32,500 bases of DNA from Bigelowiella natans CCMP2755 (GCA_000320545.1 ADNK01001883.1:1-32500); one strand, 5' to 3'; numbered from the stretch's first letter, positions 9,249-20,752 are shown. Notes: a model not told the origin generated them from the sequence alone. Numbers and translations: made by a program.

Positions 9249-9574
9249 TGTTGCGCGTAAGGTGTTCACAGGCCGAGGCGCTACGTGCACAAGTAGGCAG
9301 GGGGGGGGAAAGGCACGTTTGCTTCCTTTTGAAGAGTTGTGTTTATTTTTATTAAAGATTATATTTTTATTAAATCGTGCACTGCGTAATCATTCGCGAA
9401 GCTTTCGCGAATGCCGCCGCACGTGGGGCAGCACACTTCCGGTGTGCTGCCATGAGTCCCGCCGGAACCCACGTGCCTATGCTGTATTAATATCTACGTT
9501 ATCTATATTCTATATCCGCGACAACCCCTTTGTTGTCGCACGTGACTTGTGCCCGCGTAGTGGTACGCGCTACA
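9249..9574 (-). repeat. 5' LTR (right copy), 326 bp
   Basis: Same TG...CA ends, hairpins, TATA-like stretch and AATAAA words as the left copy, at an exact offset of 5,390 bp. No mismatch was found by eye. Confidence 0.95.
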
Positions 9575-9578
9575 TCTT
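9575..9578. repeat. Target-site duplication TCTT (right copy)
   Basis: Second copy of the TCTT found at 3855-3858. Confidence 0.85.
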
Positions 9579-9864
9579 GAAAGAGCGATTGCCACGTGTT
9601 TTCTGGGAACGAATTTGCAAATGACCCGTGATTTCTGTGAGTTGTCTTGTGAAATCTGTCGAACAGATCTTGATGGCGTTGCTGGGGTTGCTGACTCACG
9701 TGGGTCAGATTGCGGAAATCCAGGAAATCAGCGCAATGAGTGATGCAGTCATTGCAGTCTTCGACTCTTCGACCGTTCACCTTGAAACAACAACGATTTT
9801 CCACACTTTTCTCCTTCTTCCAGTTCCCGCTAGCCCGGTACGGTTGCCAACACGCTGTCCTGCG
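9575..9864 (-). pseudogene. Poly-Gln exon, 5' half, cut by the retrotransposon
   Basis: On the minus strand a frame is open from just after an in-frame TAG at 9865 to the insertion point. It includes peptides such as YRASGNWKKEK, DCNDCITHCADFLDF and ENTWQSLFQD. Removing the element and one TCTT keeps this frame open into the poly-Gln region at 3858-3614, about 178 codons in all. A candidate acceptor (CTCCAGCTAG) sits at its start. No family is recognised and no start codon is assigned. A chance open frame is possible, but it is unlikely at this length, because only about a third of it is repeat. Confidence 0.45.
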
Positions 9865-10290
9865 CTAGCTGGAGGGAGCCTGTCCAACCTAGCAACATGC
9901 ACGCATGTGCCATGTCGATGTCAGTCTAGCAGTGGCCAGATGTCACGCAGTCTAGCAGTGCTGAGTGTTGGCGTTCCCAATTTGAACCGAATGTGAATGC
10001 CTTCGTGTCGGCGATACCATGCTAGCATGCGCATTGCAATTCAGTTTGGCAGATGTGTGGACATGGTGCACATCGTAGTCGTCGAACTGATGTCCAGATG
10101 TCTGCATGCTTCATAGAGGACTGCAGCACACAAGTGCACAACAATCATGGAATCCGCAGCACATGCACCGCCGTGCACAGTCTGCCACTGATGCAATTTT
10201 AATTAGTGTAGTGTGTTGAATCTTGAAATTTTAATTCCCAGAACATTCCATCAGCTACACCATCTCCACCAAAGTTGCTATGACACATGC
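9865..10290. other. Intergenic between two minus-strand genes
   Basis: Lies between the stop of the acyl-CoA dehydrogenase gene and the interrupted poly-Gln exon. It should hold the promoter and any first exon of the interrupted gene, but I could not define either. A short direct repeat of the word GCAGTCTAGCAGTG-like sequence occurs near 9920-9960. Confidence 0.4.
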
Positions 10291-11260
10291 TCAAAGCTTG
10301 CTCTGAAGTGCTTTTGCCGCTTGTTTCACTGCTTGTCGCGCAGCAAAATCCAACATGATTTCTTCGGAGCCCCCGGGGATCGCGTAGGCACGAACCTTTC
10401 AGCAGCGATGGAGCAGAGGGATACAAGCACAACATCAGTCGGCAAAAGACAATTTTCTACACATTACTATTACCACTAGCAATGGCAACCATTCTAGGAT
10501 GTCATTACTCCATTTACATTGGTTTCCTCTCCTATTATAGGTTAGTTCTACCTCGCGGTATATGCGTTCAACCCGCTCACCGACCCCACCGCGGACATAC
10601 GACGCGCCACCGAATATCTGCGCAGCCTCTCTTGCACAGTACTCCATTGCCTTCGTGCTGAAAGATCGAGTAGGTTTTCGATTAAAGGACGGTAAAGAAA
10701 TAGGTAGGAGGGAAAGAGAGAGCAAGAGTAGTGGGAGAGAATACTCTACAATAGATATTTAATGTGCTATTCCACCCCGACACCCAATTGAACAAATGCT
10801 CAAAACAACAGAGGAGAACTGCGAGTCAGCTTATTCCTGTTTTGCTAGGGAATCTACCTATGCGCTTTCATCAGAGCAATGGGACCAGAGAGGATCTTAT
10901 CACTCTTCGCTTTGTCCTTTGCAGTGGCCATTTGATATGTAATCTAAAAGACGGGCAGGGGTGGAGAAGTGTAATACAACATTGTGATGTTAGTGTCCCT
11001 CTTAGTATGTATCATCAGATTAACCCCTAAGGTCCTCTGTTCTACAGTAGCCGTTACTCTAAGCACGCATTTCTTTGTATTCTTTCATGAAGGTGTTAAG
11101 AATTCTTGCCTGCTCCAGCCAGGCGTGCGTCGAGTCGATTTGCCGCGCCATCTCGGATATTTTCCACCGAATCACCTACAACCGATTTTTAAAAGGCGAA
11201 GAGAATGAGCCGCTCCTTCCTCCAGCAACATTGTTGCTGTGCAATATTCATACACGCGCG

Positions 11261-11299
<39 letters not shown>

Positions 11300-11568
11300 C
11301 ACACATCACACATCACATCAAAACATACCTGGTGATCCACTAATTTCTTGTCGAACGTCTCTCTTCCCATCGCATAGTTGAAGGCGTCCTCTAAGCATAC
11401 CCGTGCCAGTCTGTTCGCCTAAGAAAAAGTCAAGTGTAAACTTGCTCGGATAGGGGCGGGGAACTGGAAAAATTATGTTTTTTATTTTTCCACTAAATAT
11501 ATAATATATACACATATCTATGTATGCAGTGAAACGGACATGTCTAGTCCCAGTCTCTCCCTCCCACC

Positions 11569-11650
<82 letters not shown>

Positions 11651-13535
11651 ACACACACGCTATCTCAATCTAACCTGCACGACGAAACCCCAGCGCTCGT
11701 GGTTGAAGTTCCTCATTATCTAAGCAACGAGGGACCGGACGTAGAAGGCGATGATAGAGGAATACAGGGTAAGGGCAGGAGATCGTTCGTATATTTAAAC
11801 CCTAGATATCTTACACTTCTGCCCATACTACCCCTGCTACTACTACCTCTGCTACTGCTACTACTCCTACTACAACTACTACTGCGACGGCCACGACGAG
11901 GAGGAGTTCTAGTAGTAACTCTGCTAAGATTCACCAACCATCTTGAAGCCGTTGCCTTCCATGCCTATCAGGTTTTTCGCAGGGACCTGAGCCACAAATA
12001 TGGCCGACAATTGAAAGATACGACCGTATCAGTTTAAAATATAAACACGCACACAGACACAATCGAAACGAGAGATAGAGAGGAGGGGGAGGTAGATTGA
12101 TAGAACTGAGAGATGAGAGCAGACCCCACTACCTTGACATCTTCGAGAGTAATGTACGTCGTTCCTGAGGGCCACACTCCTGAGCATTTCATGTGCCGGC
12201 AATTCAGCCCTTCCATCCCCTTCTCAAGCAGTAGCAGCGAGAGTCCGCCCATTCCTTTACCTATTGAGGAGGGGTGTAGACGAGTCAGATAAAAGTCCCT
12301 GTATTCAATAATAATAAGTCTAGCAGATTAGCTAATCCGAGTACTGCAAGCTACAACCTCCAGTGCGCACAGCAACGGTGAAAAAATCGGAGAAGATGCC
12401 GTTCGTGATCCACTTCTTCGCGCCGTTCACAATGTAGTAGTCGCCCTCTTTCCTTGCTGTCGTCCTGGCGGTGCAAAACATCAAAGCATGAGAGAGAACA
12501 TGCACGCACGATTGGACGTATGTCGATAACATCTGAACTAATTGCTACCTAAGATTTGCCACATCAGAGCCTGCCCAAGGCTCGGAGATGCAAAGACAAA
12601 TCAGCTTTTCCCCCGACAGGCACGGGCCGACCACTTTGTCCTTTAAATATCTGAGCACAAGAGGGGGAGCAGTACGTTCAATCCCGTATAAACATACAAA
12701 TCGTTTCGAAGATTCAAAGGGTAGTGCCGAAATGAAAACGTTGATCTAATCTAAGCACAAGCCCACTTGCATTTTTTGCCGCGATGGTGTTGACGTCTCT
12801 CTTCATACGATGACTTACGTACTTGGAACCAAAGTTAATTACGGGAGGGAGACCAATCTGAATTCCCTCGAAAAGGCCCCAGAGAACGCCTCCAGAGCCG
12901 CACCGTGCTAGTTCGTCAATCAAGATCAATTCGTGAAATGCATCGAAGTTTTCAGGGCCGGCAGTTTTTGCGTATTCTTTCGGCCAAGGTGCGCCTACCA
13001 CGCCTAATAAAAGGGGATGAATTTGCTATTATCAGAATCTCAAAAACCACGGAAATACATATGTGTGCCATGGAATGAAACTAAATCTACTTGAGACGAC
13101 GTAGTGTGGTGAATAGTAGTGACACAGCAAAACATAACATAGCACAACACAACACACACACACATACACACATGCACCCATACACACACAGACCGGGAAG
13201 GAGTCCAGCGTCCGCAAATTTGACATACAGATCGCGCGGCAATCTGTACTCTTTTGATGCATCCCACTCGGAGCAGTTCGGAATGATTTCCTCCTCAACA
13301 AACTCCCTCACCTTTGCTCGCCATTTTTTATGCGATTCAGTGTAGTAAGGGCTGGAGAATCCCTGGTACCTAGGTGCAAGAAAGACAAAGAATTGAGGAA
13401 TTTTATGAATTTGGTAAAATATATGGCCTCTCTGCTCGATTTTTTCTCTCCCACGATTTTGGTATACCAGTTTGGATCCCCATAGGGCATAAGGTCGCCA
13501 AAACCAGCAGCCGACTTTGAATCATTGGACGCCAT
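10291..13535 (-). CDS. Acyl-CoA dehydrogenase with peroxisomal SKL signal
   Basis: Thirteen exons: 13535..13468, 13369..13194, 13003..12823, 12650..12549, 12464..12358, 12260..12133, 11986..11939, 11719..11675, 11418..11329, 11175..11110, 10943..10858, 10657..10552, 10395..10291. All phases close, giving 435 residues from an ATG. It would oxidise acyl-CoA to enoyl-CoA using FAD. Family marks seen: GAPWPKEY, ICLCISEPWAGSDVANL (FAD/substrate region), KKWITNG, NFNHERW, HAWLEQITYQ, AAQIFGGASYVRGG, IYREVRAY and AIPGGSEEIM. The protein ends ...ALQSKL, a classical PTS1, so peroxisomal beta-oxidation is the likely role. MCAD-type enzymes have the catalytic Glu just before G(T/S)xxI. Here that position is Gly (PGGS), so the base must lie elsewhere, as in isovaleryl-type and long-chain enzymes. 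The intron at 11109..10944 is GC-AG. Confidence 0.95.
11257..11299. repeat. (CG)n(CA)n microsatellite in an intron
   Basis: A short CG run followed by a CA run, inside the intron between the exons at 11418..11329 and 11175..11110. Confidence 0.9.
11571..11644. repeat. (CA)n(TA)n microsatellite in an intron
   Basis: A CA run passes into a TA run inside the intron following the 45-bp exon 11719..11675. Confidence 0.95.
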
Positions 13536-14404
13536 CGTTGATCGTACCTTCTTCGACAACATGCCACACAACTATCTTCACACTCGTCGAGAATCTATAC
13601 CATGCACACTGATCCACCAAATTTCCATCACAGTAACTAATTTGTATTTCCCCTCCCCTCCCCTCCCCTCCCCTCCCCCCACCATACCGCAGCGACAGAA
13701 GCGAAGATTTCGGAAGATATGGTCGAGATATATCCTTAAACGTTGTCGCAGGAATAAAACAGATGCCGTTCAGTACCTAGCCACGAATTTTGCCACGATC
13801 CTCGCGGAAAACAGCGATTTTAGGCTATTTTAAGCCGGTTTACCCCCTGTCTTACGTACCAAATCCCATTGAATTAAAGGCAAGAAAGCAAGTGGGGTAC
13901 CTTCAATCGGGAACACTCAAACGCAGGCGAATGCGCTAAGAAAGCCGGTACGAGTAGGGTTTTTGCAATGGAAAAGAAATACCGTAGATATTCATTGCTT
14001 AAAATTTTGACCAGCTCGTTCGATGATGTTGGGAGGCGTCCGGCTTCCGATGAATTACCGACTGTGGTAAAAATTCGTAGCTTGGTTTTGCTTTGGCCGA
14101 GCTATTTTACGTTTAAATGCAAAAATACATGCCATTTTATACCTAAGACAACTCAATTTCGTCTCTTGCAGTTACTCTCGTTACGCTCCGTTCCCTCATT
14201 TGCACATTACTCGAGATTATTCCTCCGAAAAGCACAGGGACGCAAAGAGAAGACCAACTGCACCTCGCGGCGACGGACACTGGTGGGCTTCTGTCTCGGA
14301 AAGAAAAGATATTCCTAGAGGAATCCAGGTTGAAGCAGGGGAGGGGTTGTGCAGAAATTCTTGTCGCGAAGCACACAGGGAACACGCATGCTGGATGGGA
14401 GTCT

Positions 14405-14464
<60 letters not shown>

Positions 14465-14524
14465 CCAGCAAACGCTCAGTACAACTTTGCATGCAACTTG
14501 TTACACATAACAGAGCGGAGGACA
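13536..14524. promoter_or_regulatory. Divergent intergenic region
   Basis: Separates two genes read away from each other (acyl-CoA dehydrogenase, minus; C2-PDZ-WW protein, plus) and must contain both promoters. No clear TATA box was chosen. It holds a CCCCT repeat (about 13650-13680) and a long TC run just upstream of the plus-strand ATG. No further gene is seen. Confidence 0.5.
14410..14460. repeat. (TC)n microsatellite upstream of a start codon
   Basis: Perfect CT/TC run ending about 65 bp before the ATG at 14525, probably in the promoter or 5' UTR. Confidence 0.95.
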
Positions 14525-17352
14525 ATGGAAGCTAGGATCAAGTTATCGAAAATCAGCTGCGTTCTGCCCCAAGTCCAGCAATCAGCCTTCATCGAAGCAG
14601 ATTTCGATTACATCGGTGAAGGAGGCCGAACCGAGATCCGGCGCGACACCAAAACACCACGATTTACGCGTAAAATTGATGTTGAATTTTCTGCTGTGGC
14701 ATCCAACCTCCTTACAGCATCTTGCACGTTGACACTGAGATCGGTCAACATCTTTAGCACCAGCAACACTGAAGAACATCTTATTATTGGGTCGGTGAAA
14801 TGTCGGCTGGACACTCTCATGCTCGCTCCGAAGAAGCACCAGCTGCTGCTCTGGAAGAAAGGAAAGGCAGTTGGTAAGATATTTTTCCATTGCTCGGCCG
14901 AATGCAAGACACTGGCCAAAATCCAGCTACTCAACGTGGGCCTCCATGGCCTCCCAGAAACCAAACCAAAAGCAAAGCCCTTCCTGGTGATGTGACATTT
15001 ATATGAATGAGAGATGCCTGCTTTGATTTATTTTGATAAGTATGTACCACGGGTGTTTGCATGTCCCAAACATGCAGATCTTCCCATACTTTCCCTTCAG
15101 TTACTACGCTGTGTATTTATTCTCTATGTGTGTTCTATTGGTCTGTTTTCTTCTCTCTATCACGGTAGGGTGTAAGCCTCATACAGCGAACTTCAAAACC
15201 CTTGCAACAGCCCGAGTTTCCGCACGTTTTTACCCCGAAAAGCAGCACTTGGACATGGAAGAAAGTATCAGCGCTATCGTTAATGGCTGGCACCATGAAA
15301 CTCATGAAAACTAGCATCATTGTCAACTTGCACTTTAAAGAGAACAATGTCTTTGCCTCTGCGCGTGTGCCGATGGCAAAGATTATGGAAGCATCATTTG
15401 CAGGGAGAGACGCCGAGGTATGTTAACGAGTGTGTTTTTTACTATATCAAAATCCACTCTCTTTTCTTTGCCCTTTTCTATCTGTCTATGCTTCATCAAT
15501 TTCGACCGAGACTCATGAGACTTTAGTAAACTTCCGGTACTAATCTCTGTGCACGTGTCACTGTACTTTCCCTCAAAACAACATCTACAACGCACACACT
15601 ACGGCCTCAGGTGAAATCCAAGATGAGAATTTCTCGCGGATCTTCTCTTCCAAGCGGAAGTATATTTTGCACCGCGGCGTTCACGGTGCGCGCGACACGC
15701 CTCTGTAAGTACGCGCAAATGCAAGAAGGCGTGCATTTGACCGGTAAGATAGTTGATGGACGCCACATCTTTCCGGATCTTCCTACCCCAATACTAAAAC
15801 ACGAACGGCCTAACGACTACCACGAGCAATATGCGCAACTGAAGCGGTTACTAGAAGCCCCAGCTGCTCGACGATCTTCTATCTCTCGGACAATTCAGGC
15901 CCTCATCGCTGTGGAGGAGATGAAAAGGAAGGAGGAGGAAGAAGAAGAAAAGTTAAAGACGAGATCAACCATGCGAAATAACTTTCTAGGTAGTTCCTCT
16001 TTATTGCATTATTTACATTTTTCCTTTTTTCTTTTCTTTTTCCCTCCCCCCTCTATCTTTTTTATCTCCCCCATCGATGAAGCTTGGAAGTTCTCTGTAG
16101 TAGAAAAGAATTGATGAATGGGATGGAGACAGAAAGAGGGGGAGAGGGGGATACCAGACATTGTTTCACGTTACAACAGTCACGAAATTATCTCACCCCA
16201 TTTGAACTCGCTATTCAGGAGCTGAACTCGAAAAAGGTGTTGTTCAGGGAAAAGTTTACAAGCCAGGGGAATCACCAGAAAAGGGAGTCATTCAAGGCAA
16301 TGTTTTTAGGCCAGGAGAATCATCAACACCTATTGTTGAAGGCACCGCCGTCAAAGCTGGCAATAGCGGTCTTAGTGTAGAAGGGACCGTGCTCACATCA
16401 GAATGGGGCGAATCCCACCAAAGGTTGGAACACGGCGCACAACCAGAGACGGTGGCAATTGCGCAGGGGGTCGTCGTTAGACCGAGTGATCACGTTGAGG
16501 TACAGACACAACACGCGCACACACTCACACATGCACTCATGCACAAGTACGCACAAGTGTAAGGAAGCAAAACATTAATTGGCTTAGGGCACTATTCTCT
16601 CCCGTGACTCAAAATCGAGATCACCGTCGCGAAGCAGAAAAGGTAAATGGCGGCGCGTGCCCGTGAGGTTCCTTAAGCGCCCGTTTGGTTTTCATCTGGC
16701 TTCCGAGGGGAAGAAGACATGGGTTGATACCGTGTCGCGCAGTCAGCTGAAAGGCAAGATCCTCCCAAACTCTCGAATATACAAGATCGACGGGATTCCA
16801 TGCTCAGATATGGGGTTCAAAGACATCGTTGCACTTCTGCGTACGTGTAAGGTCCCATGTGTCATCAAGTTCAAGGTGCCCCCTCCAGACACCCATGGCC
16901 CGCGCGACTCGATCTTGGCTTCCCGTGCGAAGCAGAAAAAGTTTAATGAGTGGTAATAAAATATGGTGTATGCGAGTTGGACAAGTACGCACGTAGGGTC
17001 CTAGACATGATGTATGGAGTGAGAGAGTGGTGAGCGCATGAGAGGTAGCAATGTTATAGGGCACGCTAGACATGCAGCCAATAACACTTCTCTGTACGAA
17101 ATATTTAGGTACGACGTTGCGGTCCATCCATCCCTTGAACATATCAACTGCGCCCCCCTGAATAGCCCGCATAGCCCACCGGTGCTGGCGCCAGGGTGGG
17201 AAGTAATCTACGATTCCAACTCCAAACTCCCGTTTTACCGGAATAAGTTCACAGGTAAGACGCAGTGGGAGGTTCCAACAAAGCAAGCCGTACAGGCATG
17301 GGCACCCCAAGAAGGGGATAGATCAGGCGACTCCAAATCTTTCGTGATTTGA
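14525..17352 (+). CDS. C2-, PDZ- and WW-domain scaffold protein
   Basis: Six exons: 14525..14986, 15169..15417, 15611..15989, 16219..16499, 16588..16952, 17109..17352. Phases close to 659 residues. Residues 1-125 and about 132-300 look like two C2-type beta-sandwiches (KIQLLNVGLHGLP then KPFLGVSL mark the second). A Glu-rich segment near 345-355 suggests a short coiled coil. Next come repeats of GVxQGxVxxPGES and an Arg/Ser-rich stretch. A PDZ-like domain (about 475-550; RPFGFHL, ILPNSRIYKIDGIPC) is followed by a clear WW domain (about 606-640; LAPGWEVIYD, FYRN, TGKTQWEVP). C2 domains bind membranes or phospholipid, PDZ binds C-termini and WW binds Pro-rich motifs. A membrane-linked adaptor role is therefore inferred; substrates are unknown. 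The C2 calls are weaker than the WW call. Confidence 0.87.
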
Positions 17353-17999
17353 GAACGTAATTTAAGAAAACGTGATTGTTGTTAGTAAGCCAGCAGAGGT
17401 TCAGAGAGATCCTTGGGATGCATCCCGATGTAGCAAATGTTCCATGAGATAGGCAAACACACGTGCTGTCATCTTGTCACATGTATGTTGTATATATCAC
17501 ATGGATGGACAAGTCCTGGCAGCAGATATTATATATTATTATTTGGCATCGCAGCCGTACATCGTCGTGACACATCTTATCTAGCAGGCATGTCATGATT
17601 TTTTTTATTTATTACTCCAGGAGAGACGTACCACACAAATATACAAAGCCACATTAAGCGTCGCTGTACATGCCGTCAACATGTTTGTGACTTACACTGT
17701 CCAAATGTATTTTTTGTCTTACATTGCTTACACGCGCTGTGTACGAATACGATGCGCGTGCATGATCGCTGTATATACCATGCTATCATTTGACGTAAAA
17801 TATTATTCCGTTCTGCTATATCGTGGCGTTGCTAATGGTACGACGTAGAATATTTTCACACTGCACTGCTTGAATGACAAGTGCGCATAAAATTTTCTAG
17901 GAACAAGTAAATTCAGCTCATCGAGTGATGAAAGCAAATTCATGCTGGGCGCTGGTTTACAGAGTAACTAATTCGATGCTTCTCCCCGCATGTGTGTTA
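17353..17999. other. Convergent intergenic region
   Basis: Holds the 3' flanks of two genes that face each other. AT-rich with several AATAAA-like words on both strands, and no coding signal. Confidence 0.5.
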
Positions 18000-19217
18000 T
18001 TATTCTGCAACGAGGACTTCAAGGACATTAATCGCATAATCATGTACACCTCGACATCCCAAGAATGGCGGGAGGCCAACGAGAACCCAGCCTATGACAG
18101 GAAGTGCCCACACCAATGCACTCACCATAATGTATCGCCTCAACATACGTGTCGCTGATATTGGTTCTCTGGTGTCGCTGTCGACTACGATAGTCCCTCC
18201 AACAACTGAAAATCATAACAGCAACCATTTGTTACAATCGAGGAGCTATGCAATGGGAGAAATTCAAATATTTTACAAATAATCATGAGAAAACATACAT
18301 TTCCCAAAGTCCTGCGCCTTGAAGAGGAGGAATGGGAAATCGATGACGAACATCAACCCCGCCAAGATAGAGGCAGCTTTCAGGTATTCCAGGTACTGGT
18401 ACGCAATTTCCATCGTTGTTGATTTAAACAAATCCATGCGGAAAAAGTCGAAACGTAATCTTCCAGAAAACGCCTCGAAGTGTGTGCAAGAAACCGCAAT
18501 CAAAATATATGGTAGAAGACCCAAGATTTTCAGACCGAGAGAGGCAGAGGAGGCATTTTTCTGGCCTATAATTCCCTGTACAGATGCTCGCTTACGTGCA
18601 CGAATCACTGTATTTCGCAGCCCGTGTGCGAATCTTCGCGATTTTTCACATTTGTTCAGCATCGGGTGCGGCGAAATTGCCATCGACCATTGAGAGCTCA
18701 TGAGGTGTTTGGAACACAAAATTTGTTTGAACTCATTAAAAGAAAGCCTTCCGTCACCATCTTGATCAGCTTCTTCCATCATTGTGTCCAGTTCTTGCCC
18801 CGATACCCGCCGTTGCATTCGGTTCATCATATCGCCTAGGTTCCTTCTCGTCAGAAGGCCAGATCGCTCGGTATCACACTCGCGGAAGAAAGGCATCAAC
18901 GGGTCAAATAGTTCATTGCATTCAGCCTCAAACTTTACCATGGTAGAAATGGGGAGAATTCCTAGCTCTTCGAGCTCCTTCTCTTCCAGGTTCTTAAGTT
19001 TCGCCCCGTTGATATTCTTCTGCACGATTCTCCTCTTAATCTCGCAGGTGGCTTCATTGGAAGGGAGTTGAAGATCTATCGTTTCAATCCATTCAGCGAC
19101 GTCGTTACTCTTCCACTTAGCAGGGTCGCTGCTCGACGTACGTGCCTTCTTCGTTGGGCGCTGTCTCCCAGGAACAGCTTTCCGCTTGTGGCCGGAGGAG
19201 GAGGAGGGTTCGACCAT
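18000..19217 (-). CDS. SAM and EF-hand membrane protein
   Basis: Two exons (19217..18299 and 18205..18000) encode 374 residues from an ATG to TAA. The N-terminus is basic (KRKAVPGRQRPTKKAR), resembling a nuclear-type signal. Residues about 34-105 resemble a SAM domain (DVAEWIETIDLQLP ... LGILPISTMVKF). The EF-hand pair follows. The first loop is degenerate (DTERSGLLTRRN, 115-126). The second is canonical (DQDGDGRLSFNE, 151-162) with all the usual calcium ligands. Three hydrophobic segments lie at about 228-245, 281-299 and 334-356, so the C-terminal half is probably in a membrane with the EF-hands outside it. It may be a calcium-responsive membrane protein. No transporter or channel family was recognised. 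Confidence 0.85.
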
Positions 19218-19567
19218 TTCTAAATAGAAAAAATCAGCACTTGTTTATTATCATCGTTTTTGGAAAGAACGCCCTGAGATTATGCAGGACGTCAACATTT
19301 TTTCAGATTTCGCATGGCACCTAGGCCCTGTTGCTAATCGGCCGTCTGCCTTTCTGACCAGTACCAAAAGGCCGATTTGTATTTGAATTAGAGGAAGGGT
19401 CGCCAAACTGCAGTAAAACGTCCTGGTTTTCATTAGGTGAAGTACAGAAGTACTTTCCCATAATTATTACCCTGCGTCAAGGCTCTTCGCATGTCGCACA
19501 CTAATGAATCGACATCTCGGGCATCACTCCGAATCGGACGGCGAAGCGGTCGGAAGTTGGCACCCAC
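19218..19567. promoter_or_regulatory. Divergent promoter region, about 350 bp
   Basis: Lies between the ATG codons of the SAM/EF-hand gene (minus) and the nitronate monooxygenase gene (plus), so both promoters must be here. No TATA box or operator-like symmetry was convincing. Confidence 0.45.
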
Positions 19568-20752
19568 ATGCAATGGCCTTCACGGGTGGCCAGGCTGCTA
19601 GAGAGGCTCCGCATGCGAATTCCAATCATCCAAGCCCCGATGGTTACCTCGCAATTGATCTATATTTACGAGACGAATTTCTAAGTCATTCTTAGAAATG
19701 AATGCCATTAATTATTTCTAGGTTGGTGCAAGTGACTCTTCCATGGCAATGGCCGTCGGGAAAGCTGGCGGCCTAGGATCACTGCCGTGCGCGACAATTT
19801 CGGTCACCAATGCACGTGACGAAATTAATAAAATAAGATCTGGGCAGCGGGAAAATCAGCCGCTGAATCTGAACTTCTTCTCCCACAAGCCGGAAGTTTG
19901 CACAATAGAGCACCATCAGCAATGGCTATCAGCCCTAGATCGATACTACAAGGTAGCTTGCACAACAGAGCGAAATGAAATCGTGCGTTCCACGATTTTG
20001 AACATAAGATTTACAGGAGGAGAATCTGGAAGCTATTCTGCCTGATCTGGAATCCGTACCCAAACGCGCCCCCTTTGGAGACGAGATGTGCCTTCTAGTC
20101 GAGGAAATGAGACCGGAGGTATTTTGGTGCGCCTTTATCCACAGCTCGTTTTAGAACGGATTCTCGCCACTTTTAGTTTCGAAATATTCTTTTTCAACCA
20201 TACGTCCCCACACGTGTCCATATCAACACCGTAAATGCTTCAAGGTTGTTAGCTTTCACTTCGGTCTCCCATCCCCCCCCTTACTGGACCGCGTAAAAAA
20301 TGCTGGGAGTTTCTTGCTGGGATGTGCTACGACCGTACAAGAAGCACGATGGCTACATGCTAATGGAGGTCCTTGCAGCACAACCGCGTCAGCTTTTCTC
20401 GCAAAGGATCATCCCTCTGATGCAATATCGTCTTTACCTAGTTGACGGAATAATTGCCCAGGGATATGAAGCTGGAGGGCACAGAGGCAACTTCCTCACC
20501 CAAGATCTTGCCGCACAGGTTTTCGCAGTTATATTTTTCATGGCCTTTAACATGTTCTCGTTTATGTCCGAATGTCATCTGAGACTAGTCGTGAATTTTT
20601 GCTAAAGCCTGGCACTCTCGCCTTGGTCCCCCAATGCGTTGATGCTGTAGGAGACGAGATCCCCGTTATTGCCGCGGGGGGCATTGCCGATGGGAGAGGT
20701 ACGATGACACGTGGAGTGCCTTATATGCATCCATGTATTTGTGTGTGTATGT

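Larger units (their letters stand above)
3859..9574 (-). mobile_element. Complete Ty3/gypsy-type LTR retrotransposon
   Basis: A 5,716-bp element with everything expected of an autonomous LTR retrotransposon. It has two 326-bp LTRs bounded by TG...CA, a TCTT duplication on both sides, and a polypurine tract next to the 3' LTR. A candidate tRNA primer site lies next to the 5' LTR. One uninterrupted gag-pol frame has the order zinc knuckle, protease, reverse transcriptase, RNase H, integrase, which is the Ty3/gypsy order. It is transcribed on the minus strand, so the 5' LTR is the right-hand one. By eye the two LTRs do not differ at any base, which implies a recent insertion. No envelope-like frame is present. 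Confidence 0.95.

Noticed and set aside
9232-9624. 130-codon plus-strand frame over the right LTR
   Set aside because: Reads the LTR backwards and is repeated almost exactly over the left LTR. It is a by-product of LTR sequence.
13141-13190. CA-rich array considered as CRISPR-like or satellite
   Set aside because: Simple imperfect CA repeat inside an intron, with no spacer-repeat structure; the genome is eukaryotic.
14330-14524. In-frame upstream extension of the C2-PDZ-WW protein
   Set aside because: The extension would encode a Ser/Leu run from the TC microsatellite. The ATG at 14525 starts the conserved-looking domain.
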